Assembly (NCBI GenBank): GCA_031283915.1
Contig: JAITAY010000095.1
Coordinates: 1 to 11,814 of the forward strand
Direction of reading: 5' to 3'
DNA length: 11,814 bases
DNA from: Tannerella sp.
GTDB lineage: Bacteria; Bacteroidota; Bacteroidia; Bacteroidales; Tannerellaceae
The first letter of the stretch is position 1; every line of letters starts with the position of its first letter. Below are positions 1-5,373 of this stretch, in pieces. A model generated the notes under the pieces. That model did no database searches, had not been told where the DNA came from, and saw nothing but the letters and a program-made list of their open reading frames with translations. A program made the translations under genes and the position numbers.

Positions 1-17
1 TTAATTCAGTTGGATCT

Positions 18-956
18 ATGAAAATTCGGTTTTTGATTCTATTAGTCTGGTTTGTATGGCCGCTGTCCGGGCAAACGGTAAAAGTGGTGCCGGAGGATGC
101 CATCGACAAACAGACATTCACGTATGCCCGGAAAGACACCTGCGAACTTCGGCTGGACAAATACCGTTTGAAGGACGCTCCGGAAGCGCAAGCCTGTGTG
201 ATGTTTGTATTCGGCGGCGGATTCACGAACGGACACCGGGATGCCGAACGTTACCGGAATTATTTCCATTACCTGGCAAAGAATGGCTATACGGTCGTTT
301 CGATTGATTACCGTTTGGGACTGGCCGGCGGAAAACAGCATATCGGCCCGACGAACCATAAACCTCTGTTACATGCGATCCAGATGGCCGTCAGCGATTT
401 GTATGACGCTACGGCGTTTACCCTGCAACATGCCGAAGCCTGGCGCATTGACCCTTCGCGCATCGTCATTTCCGGTTCCAGCGCCGGAGCTATCACGGCT
501 TTGCAGGCCGAGTACGAAAACTGTAATCCGTCGGAACGGACGCAGGCGCTCCCGGCCGGGTTCCGGTATGCGGGAGTGATCGCCTTTTCCGGCGCGATAT
601 TCAATACCGACGGTTCACTGAAATGGCGTGCACAGCCGTGCCCTATCCTGCTGTTCCACGGAGACAAAGACCGGATTGTCCCCTATAAAGGGATTCGCCT
701 TTTTAAACTGAACTTTGCCGGTTCCGGAAAAATAGCCGGCAGTCTGAAAAAAAATCATTTCCCGTACTGGTTTACGTCTTATAAAGGCGCTGCCCATGAA
801 ATAGCGGAGGAAAAGATGGACGACGGACAGGAGGCCGTGTTGGAATTTATCCGGTATTTCGTAACCGGCAGGGAACGGAAACAGATTGACAGTTACGTCT
901 ATGAACCGGATAAGCTGAAAACGGGCAAAGCGCAATCCTACAAGGATCTTTACTGA
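18..956 (+). CDS. Secreted alpha/beta hydrolase (esterase/carboxylesterase-like)
   Basis: A 312-residue protein with the full catalytic set of an alpha/beta hydrolase. An oxyanion-hole motif GGGF lies at residues 66-69. The nucleophile elbow G-S-S-A-G puts the catalytic serine at 155. The motif HGDKDRIVPY gives the acid Asp218, and GAAHE gives His260. Order and spacing fit the esterase/lipase branch of the fold, so it probably cleaves an ester, but the substrate cannot be read from sequence. The N-terminus (MKIR, a hydrophobic stretch rich in Leu/Trp, then SG/Q) looks like a Sec signal peptide cut near residue 18 with no lipobox cysteine, so it should act in the periplasm or outside the cell. 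The frame stays open to the window edge, but the signal peptide fits best with this ATG. No ribosome binding site or promoter is visible in the 17 bases upstream. The last motif is followed by an unremarkable tail of about 50 residues. Confidence 0.87.
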   Translation: MKIRFLILLVWFVWPLSGQTVKVVPEDAIDKQTFTYARKDTCELRLDKYRLKDAPEAQACVMFVFGGGFTNGHRDAERYRNYFHYLAKNGYTVVSIDYRLGLAGGKQHIGPTNHKPLLHAIQMAVSDLYDATAFTLQHAEAWRIDPSRIVISGSSAGAITALQAEYENCNPSERTQALPAGFRYAGVIAFSGAIFNTDGSLKWRAQPCPILLFHGDKDRIVPYKGIRLFKLNFAGSGKIAGSLKKNHFPYWFTSYKGAAHEIAEEKMDDGQEAVLEFIRYFVTGRERKQIDSYVYEPDKLKTGKAQSYKDLY

Positions 957-1171
957 AAGCTGCACACGGTATAGATAAAGAGGTAGATAGTAGATGGGTA
1001 GAAAGGAAGAAGGCGGCGTTATGAGGGAAAGAAACAGTCGTTACGGTTTGATCGAATTAATCGGACGGCTTTGTCTTGTCACGAAGCTACCGAAGGCTGT
1101 TCTACTAACTACCTGTTTTAGCCGCCTGTTTCTGCGCAAAGTCTTACTGTATAAATTGTTTTGAATGCATC
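957..1171. other. Intergenic spacer upstream of hisB with long-range inverted repeats
   Basis: This 215-base spacer begins with a purine-rich tract (about 978-1017). Two inverted repeats are visible. AGGTAGATAGTAGA at 981-994 pairs with TCTACTAACTACCT at 1101-1114 (13 of 14), and AGGCGGC at 1011-1017 pairs with GCCGCCT at 1121-1127 (7 of 7). The two pairings cross, so they would be alternatives or a pseudoknot. I found no TAnnTTTG promoter and no U-tract terminator. A 47-codon reading frame is listed separately. No histidine-rich leader peptide is present. Confidence 0.4.
1021..1164 (+). CDS. Possible small protein of 47 residues upstream of hisB (doubtful)
   Basis: An ATG at 1021 opens a frame of 47 codons that stops 7 bases before hisB. 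A purine-rich stretch, AGGAAGAAGG, lies 7 bases upstream and resembles a ribosome binding site, although this phylum rarely uses one. The predicted peptide is basic and rich in Leu, with two Cys, and resembles no family I recognise. It has no His run, so it is not a histidine attenuator leader. The frame overlaps the inverted repeats of this spacer and may exist by chance. I list it because its stop sits so close to the hisB start that translational coupling is possible. Confidence 0.15.
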   Translation: MRERNSRYGLIELIGRLCLVTKLPKAVLLTTCFSRLFLRKVLLYKLF

Positions 1172-2281
1172 ATGAAAAGAAAAGCGTTATTCATAGACCG
1201 TGACGGTACGCTGATTGTGGAACCTCCGGTGACGTTTCAGGTAGATACCCTCGAGCAGCTTCAATTTCTGCCGGGAGTGATCCGGAATTTGTATTTTATC
1301 AGCCGGCATCTTGATTTTGAATTGGTCATGGCCAGCAACCAGGACGGACTGGGGACGTCTGCCTATCCGCAGAGCTGTTTTGATCTGGTACAGGGAAAGA
1401 TCTTGCAGGTGTTTGCGGACGAGGGGATTGTATTTCATGACATCCTGATCGACCCGTCTCTTCCGGAGGCTCATTCGCCCGGTCGCAAGCCGGGGACAGG
1501 CATGTTTACGCGCTACATGACCGGTGAATACGATCTGGAGAATTCATACGTCATCGGCGACCGGCCGACGGATGTGGAACTGGCTGGAAACCTGGGCTGC
1601 AAGGCCATTCTGATTGCTTTGCATGGAGCGGACTCATTGTCCGGATGCGGAGCGTTTGTCGCCGAGAGCTGGGAGCGGATTGCCGAATATCTGTTTGCCG
1701 GCGAACGGACGGCTACCATACAGCGTACGACTCGCGAAACGGACGTTTTCGTCTCCCTGAACCTGGACGGCGCCGGACAAACGGATATCGCTACCGGGCT
1801 GGGTTTTTTTGATCACATGCTCGACCAGATCGGCAAACATTCGGGTATGAACTTGACGATCCGGGTGAAGGGCGATTTACGTGTGGACGAACATCATACG
1901 ATCGAAGATACGGCGATTGCGCTGGGCGAAGCGCTGGCACGGGCGCTGGGAGACAGGCGAGGTACGGAACGGTACGGTTTTTGCCTGCCGATGGACGATT
2001 GCCTGTGTCGTGTGGCGCTGGATTTCGGCGGACGCGCGTGGTTAGTGTACGACGTGACGTTCAAGCGTGAAAGAGTCGGAGACGTCCCGACGGAAATGTT
2101 TCTGCATTTCTTCAAGTCGCTGAGCGACGCCGCCCGGATGAATCTGAATATCCGGGCAGAGGGCGATAACGAACACCACAAGGCGGAAGGTATTTTCAAA
2201 GCGCTGGCCAAGGCCATCAAGATGGCCATCAAGCGCGACATCTACCAATACGAATTGCCAAGCACGAAAGGCGTGTTGTAA
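1172..2281 (+). CDS. hisB: Bifunctional histidinol-phosphatase / imidazoleglycerol-phosphate dehydratase
   Basis: A 369-residue cytoplasmic enzyme for two steps of histidine synthesis: dehydration of imidazole glycerol phosphate and dephosphorylation of histidinol phosphate. Residues 1 to about 165 form a HAD phosphatase with DRDGT (nucleophile Asp9, general acid Asp11), SNQDG (Ser55), RKP (Lys106) and GDRPTD (Asp130). Residues from about 179 to the end form the dehydratase, with FFDHML, DEHHTIED (His241, His242) and DNEHHKAEG (His335, His336), the two duplicated metal-binding histidine motifs, and the usual PSTKG tail. Length matches the fused HisB of enterobacteria and Bacteroidota. One oddity is that the four zinc ligands of the E. 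coli phosphatase domain (C-x-H...C-x-C just before RKP) are replaced by Asp94, Ser96, Ser102 and Gly104. No other his gene adjoins it: a hydrolase lies upstream and an unrelated promoter and gene downstream. No promoter was recognised. Confidence 0.97.
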   Translation: MKRKALFIDRDGTLIVEPPVTFQVDTLEQLQFLPGVIRNLYFISRHLDFELVMASNQDGLGTSAYPQSCFDLVQGKILQVFADEGIVFHDILIDPSLPEAHSPGRKPGTGMFTRYMTGEYDLENSYVIGDRPTDVELAGNLGCKAILIALHGADSLSGCGAFVAESWERIAEYLFAGERTATIQRTTRETDVFVSLNLDGAGQTDIATGLGFFDHMLDQIGKHSGMNLTIRVKGDLRVDEHHTIEDTAIALGEALARALGDRRGTERYGFCLPMDDCLCRVALDFGGRAWLVYDVTFKRERVGDVPTEMFLHFFKSLSDAARMNLNIRAEGDNEHHKAEGIFKALAKAIKMAIKRDIYQYELPSTKGVL

Positions 2282-2349
2282 ACCCTCGGTCGGTGCATGC
2301 CTGCGGCAAAAAAATCCGGGATTTTTATGTCGGCAGGAAGTTTTTTCCT

Positions 2350-2357
2350 TACCTTTG
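2350..2357 (+). promoter_or_regulatory. Bacteroidota-type -7 promoter element (TACCTTTG)
   Basis: TACCTTTG matches the phylum's -7 consensus TAnnTTTG exactly and lies 30 bases before the start codon at 2388. A T-rich stretch at 2322-2327 is a weak candidate for the -33 element. The match is in the short gap after hisB, so the next gene probably has its own promoter. It also argues against the upstream in-frame TTG at 2355, which would fall inside the promoter. Confidence 0.6.
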
Positions 2358-2387
2358 CGATTATTCATTTTACAAAACGTAAATCGC

Positions 2388-3245
2388 ATGAAAAGACGTT
2401 GTTTCCTTCGAACAACAGGGATGGTTGCGGCCTCCGTCCCGTTTTATAGTCTCCTGTCCGCCGTGGCGGAGGAGAAAAAGTTGCCGCAGATTGGTATCAT
2501 ACTGGGCGCCATAGGCGGTCAGTGGCTTCGTGAAAATCCCCGGGAAACGCTTCAACATGTGGCTGAAGTCGGGTACAGGGAACTGGAGTTTGGCGGCGAT
2601 TTCGGACTGGGCATGAATGCCGGCGAACTTACCGGCTACTTAGATTCACTGGGATTGAAAGCCGTCATTGGCCCTACGTCGATGACCGCCCTGCAAAATC
2701 CGGAACAGCTCAAGTCCGACATTCGCGCCTGTCAGGAACGCGGCCAGCAGTACATTGTCTGCTACTGGCCGTGGACGGACGACGGGAAAAACAAACGGCT
2801 GGACGACTGGAAACGTGTGGCCGACAGCCTGAACCGGGGCGGCGACATCTGCCGTCAGGAAGGTGTACAACTGATTTATCACAATCATGACATCGAATTT
2901 AACCTCACCGAAGACCGGATTCCGTTTGATACGCTGATGGAACGTCTCGATCCGTTGCTGGTGGGAATCGAACTGGATCTCTACTGGATCACGAAAGGCG
3001 GTCAGTCGGCAACGGATTATATCCGGAAATATCCCGGCAGGTATCCCGTCTTCCACGTGAAGGACATGAGACCGGAAGACCGTGATTTTGCCTGTGTCGG
3101 AAGCGGCTGTATTGACTTTCCTGCGATCTTCAAACTCAACGGCATTGCCGGCGTGAAACACTTTATGGTGGAACATGACCGTCCCGAAAACCCGAAGGAT
3201 TGTATCACTTCGTCCGCCGCCTATTTGTTGAATGTGCGTTTCTGA
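2388..3245 (+). CDS. Tat-exported sugar phosphate isomerase/epimerase family protein (xylose isomerase-like TIM barrel)
   Basis: A 285-residue protein. It begins with a twin-arginine signal, RRCFLR (Arg3-Arg4), then a hydrophobic segment and a likely cut after SAVA near residue 27, so the folded enzyme should be exported to the periplasm. The mature part reads as a xylose isomerase-like TIM barrel. It has YHNHDIEF (His165, His167), GIELDLYW (Glu195, Asp197), FHVKD (His223, Asp226) and VEHD (Glu262), which supply candidate divalent-metal and catalytic residues. Members isomerise or epimerise sugars or hydroxy-acids, and the substrate here is unknown. The ATG at 2388 is chosen because it starts the signal peptide; an in-frame TTG 33 bases upstream lies in the promoter. 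An intrinsic terminator follows 67 bases after the stop. The convergent oxidoreductase is also Tat-exported and may work with it. Confidence 0.88.
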   Translation: MKRRCFLRTTGMVAASVPFYSLLSAVAEEKKLPQIGIILGAIGGQWLRENPRETLQHVAEVGYRELEFGGDFGLGMNAGELTGYLDSLGLKAVIGPTSMTALQNPEQLKSDIRACQERGQQYIVCYWPWTDDGKNKRLDDWKRVADSLNRGGDICRQEGVQLIYHNHDIEFNLTEDRIPFDTLMERLDPLLVGIELDLYWITKGGQSATDYIRKYPGRYPVFHVKDMRPEDRDFACVGSGCIDFPAIFKLNGIAGVKHFMVEHDRPENPKDCITSSAAYLLNVRF

Positions 3246-3265
3246 ATCATTTACAAAAGGATACC

Positions 3266-3289
3266 CTGTAACATATAAATAAGTTACAG
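3266..3289 (+). repeat. Short inverted repeat after the isomerase-like gene
   Basis: CTGTAAC at 3266-3272 and GTTACAG at 3283-3289 form a perfect 7-bp stem with a 10-base AT loop, 21 bases past the stop codon. No T tract follows, so it is probably not the terminator. It may protect the transcript's 3' end or be incidental. Confidence 0.4.
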
Positions 3290-3311
3290 ACATTTGGATT
3301 TCTTATTTGTT

Positions 3312-3339
3312 GCCCTGCCTGCGAAGGCGGGGCTTTTTT
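3312..3339 (+). terminator. Intrinsic terminator of the isomerase-like gene
   Basis: GCCCTGCC (3312-3319) and GGCGGGGC (3326-3333) make an 8-bp GC-rich stem with one G-U pair and a 6-base loop, followed directly by six T. This is a textbook rho-independent terminator for the gene ending at 3245. Confidence 0.9.
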
Positions 3340-3402
3340 CAAGAAACCTGTTATTTCCTTTGCAAAAACCCAAACTGTCTCAATTCGTATGGCTCCCGTT
3401 TC

Positions 3403-3461
3403 TCTGCGTGACCGACCTTATAAGGTGAGTCCCTCTTACCTTATAAGGTACGTCGCGCAGA
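3403..3461. repeat. Paired 12-bp palindromes inside a 27-base-arm inverted repeat
   Basis: The perfect palindrome ACCTTATAAGGT occurs twice, at 3415-3426 and 3438-3449, with centres 23 bases apart. The flanks are also mirrored: arms 3403-3429 and 3435-3461 match at 23 of 27 positions around a 5-base spacer. The DNA could extrude as a cruciform and the RNA would form a long hairpin. Two palindromes about two helical turns apart could also be a paired operator for a dimeric regulator. No U tract follows on either side, so it is not an ordinary terminator. Confidence 0.7.
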
Positions 3462-3604
3462 CCTTGGTGAAGAAAAACACAGGTATCCCTCCCCTCTATC
3501 CTGAAAACGGGAGCATCCTCAGAAAGCATAAAAAGGGGAATATCTGTTACAGCGAGTCGTTAAAACAACGCCAGTTGCCCGTATTGCGGCTGGATGTCTG
3601 CCAG

Positions 3605-3661
3605 GGAGTCGTCAATGAACAAAAGCATCTATTTGGGATACGCTTATTCATTGACAACTCC
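3605..3661. repeat. Long hairpin between the convergent genes
   Basis: GGAGTCGTCAATGAA (3605-3619) pairs with TTCATTGACAACTCC (3647-3661) at 14 of 15 positions, with a 27-base loop in which AAGC...GCTT can extend the stem. It lies 40 bases past the end of the minus-strand oxidoreductase gene. That position suits a transcript-end structure, but no T tract follows on the minus strand. Confidence 0.55.
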
Positions 3662-3701
3662 TAATGGCTCGTCCATCCTGTACAACATATTAACCGCTTC
3701 A

Positions 3702-5075
3702 TCAGAACTGATACGGCGGACGGTGCGGCCGTGCCAGCATGGAATTGGCTTCATCGTCGTTACGGAAACGTTCCAGGACGGGATCCCAGTAAAGGCGGCG
3801 GTTCAGTTTCATGGCGATGTGCTGTAGCAGGCAGGCCGTACAGGAGCGATGCGCTACTTCGGCCGGTGTGATGTTTTTCTTTCCCGTACGGATGCTCTCT
3901 AACCAGTCGCCGTGATGGTCGGTACTGACTTGCAGGCGGATGGCGTCGTCGCTGAACGGCGAAAGAATTTTGGTATCGGAAGCCTGAAGCGCTTTCGATT
4001 TCGTGCTGACAGGCTCGTTGGGCGAGGCGGCGTACTCTCCTCGACTGACGAAAATCCAGCCGTCCGTACCGGTGAACAGCACGCCGTTGGGTTTTTCGGC
4101 GTTCTCGGTCGTCCCGCGAACGATAACACCGTTGTCATACAGCATTTCCGTTTCATAATATCCGTGGACATCCCACAGTCCCGAGCCGGGTGCAGGAAAT
4201 TCAGCCTTGCCGGCGATTTCCACCGGGCCGGAATATTCCCTGTCCATTGCCCAGTGGGCGATGTCGAAATGATGAGCGCCCCAGCCCGTGATCATGCCGG
4301 CGCCGAACTGTTCGCAACGCAACCATCCCGGACGACCGTAGCCTTTCTGCGGATGCACACGGTCGACGGTGTAGGGCACGTAAGGCGTTTGCCCCAGCCA
4401 TGCATCGTAGTTGAATCCTTGGGGCACGGGCATTTCTTCCGGATTGCCTCCGGGTGGATCTCCAGGCAAGCGTATTTCAACCTCCTTCAGTTGACCGATG
4501 CGTCCGTTGCGCACCAGTTCGCACGCTATGCGGAACTGCTCCATCGAACGCTGCTGACTGCCGATTTGCAACACTTTGCCGCTGGCATTCACGGCGTCAC
4601 TCATTTTGCGTCCTTCGGCAATGGTCAACGAAGTGGGTTTCTGGAGATAAACATGCTTGCCCGCGCGAACGGCGTCGATGGCGTTTTTGGCGTGCCAGTG
4701 GTCGGGCGTACTGATCAGCACGGCATCCACATCCCTGTTGGCCAGCAGGTCATGATAATCCGCATACGTGGTAACGCCGGAATAGGGCGAGCCGAATTTC
4801 TTCGTGTAATACGCTTCCACATACTGCTTGCCTTCCGCTACCCGGTTAGCGTCAAGGTCGCATACTGCAATGATGCGCGCCTCGTCATATTTCCAGACGC
4901 CCGGCATGTCATGGTCGCGCGAGATGCGTCCCGTACCGATGGCGCCGATATTGATCCGGTTGGAGGGTGCGTGTTTCCCGAATACGGACGCAGGAACAAT
5001 CGTCGGAGCTATCAGGAAGCCGGCTCCGGCGGTCAACGATTTCTTGATAAAATTTCTTCGTGTCGTCATAATCAT
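3702..5075 (-). CDS. Tat-exported Gfo/Idh/MocA family oxidoreductase
   Basis: A 457-residue NAD(P)-dependent sugar oxidoreductase-type protein. A twin-arginine signal (TRRNFIKKS, Arg6-Arg7) and a hydrophobic stretch end near PASVFG (residue 33), so it is exported folded to the periplasm, probably with its cofactor bound. The Rossmann motif GAIGTG is at 44-49 and STPDHWH follows at the usual distance. The family's EKP motif is QKP here (Gln145-Lys146-Pro147), keeping the catalytic lysine. GWGAHHFDIAHW (His268, His269, Asp271) supplies the active-site segment. The C-terminal stretch HRSCTACLLQHIAMKLNR...NDDEANSMLARP is typical of the large Bacteroidota/Planctomycetota subgroup. The substrate is unknown. 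A second ATG two codons in (5069) is an equally possible start. A -7 element lies 55 bases upstream. A 408-codon frame on the opposite strand is an antisense shadow. Confidence 0.93.
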   Translation of the reverse strand: MIMTTRRNFIKKSLTAGAGFLIAPTIVPASVFGKHAPSNRINIGAIGTGRISRDHDMPGVWKYDEARIIAVCDLDANRVAEGKQYVEAYYTKKFGSPYSGVTTYADYHDLLANRDVDAVLISTPDHWHAKNAIDAVRAGKHVYLQKPTSLTIAEGRKMSDAVNASGKVLQIGSQQRSMEQFRIACELVRNGRIGQLKEVEIRLPGDPPGGNPEEMPVPQGFNYDAWLGQTPYVPYTVDRVHPQKGYGRPGWLRCEQFGAGMITGWGAHHFDIAHWAMDREYSGPVEIAGKAEFPAPGSGLWDVHGYYETEMLYDNGVIVRGTTENAEKPNGVLFTGTDGWIFVSRGEYAASPNEPVSTKSKALQASDTKILSPFSDDAIRLQVSTDHHGDWLESIRTGKKNITPAEVAHRSCTACLLQHIAMKLNRRLYWDPVLERFRNDDEANSMLARPHRPPYQF

Positions 5076-5129
5076 CTATTATTAAAAACTCTCGTTTGTA
5101 AAACAATTAATATTCAATATCCAATGGGG

Positions 5130-5137
5130 CAAAGATA
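5130..5137 (-). promoter_or_regulatory. Bacteroidota-type -7 promoter element for the oxidoreductase gene
   Basis: Read on the minus strand this is TATCTTTG, a perfect TAnnTTTG match, 54 bases before the ATG at 5075. A TTTC at 5155-5158 (minus strand) may be a weak -33 element at a slightly short spacing. Confidence 0.6.
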
Positions 5138-5336
5138 GTATAAAGGAGGATACCGAAAGCCTGTTTTCGACAGAAAAACATGCTGTTCCCGCAAATTGTA
5201 CGGCTTTTGATTTTTTTATCCGGGCGCTGTCCTGATTTATCCGAACGTCCGTGAATCGCTTTGTGCTGTTCGGTTTCGAGTTCCCGGCAAACACAGATTT
5301 CTTAGCCGGAAAGATGGTAAATTCACAATCCCGGCG

Positions 5337-5344
5337 TATCTTTG
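5337..5344 (+). promoter_or_regulatory. Bacteroidota-type -7 promoter element for the SulP gene
   Basis: TATCTTTG is a perfect TAnnTTTG match 29 bases before the ATG at 5374. No good TTTG -33 element is seen at the expected spacing. Confidence 0.6.
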
Positions 5345-5373
5345 CAGGCGTTTTTTGACAGATACAGAAAAAG

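Larger units (their letters stand above)
3246..3701. other. 456-base intergenic region between convergent genes, rich in hairpins
   Basis: No gene is supported here. A 91-codon frame from 3389 has no recognisable motif and runs through the repeats. Besides the two hairpins near the left end, the region holds a 27-base-arm inverted repeat (3403-3461), a 10-bp outer pairing (GCTCCCGTTT at 3392-3401 with AAACGGGAGC at 3505-3514) that encloses it, a small hairpin with two G-U pairs (3571-3578 with 3586-3593), and a 15-base-arm hairpin (3605-3661). A weak -7-like sequence, TTCCTTTG at 3355-3362, precedes this block on the plus strand. This much pairing could mean a structured RNA or the remnant of a small mobile repeat. 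Confidence 0.5.
5076..5373. other. Divergent promoter region between the oxidoreductase and SulP genes
   Basis: These 298 bases carry no supported gene. Each end has a perfect TAnnTTTG element pointing outward (listed separately). Between them is a small imperfect hairpin at 5162-5180 (TGTTTTC...GAAAAACA) and otherwise nothing I recognise as an operator. Confidence 0.6.

Noticed and set aside
2355..2387. Upstream TTG start adding 11 residues to the isomerase-like protein
   Set aside because: The TTG lies within the -7 promoter element and would bury the twin-arginine signal behind extra residues.
3389..3664. A 91-codon plus-strand frame in the intergenic region
   Set aside because: It crosses three inverted repeats, has no recognisable domain and ends at the right arm of a hairpin. 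The repeats explain the sequence better.
3912..5138. A 408-codon open frame on the plus strand opposite the oxidoreductase gene
   Set aside because: The minus strand encodes an unmistakable Gfo/Idh/MocA protein over the same bases. The antisense product has no recognisable motif and looks like a codon-bias shadow.
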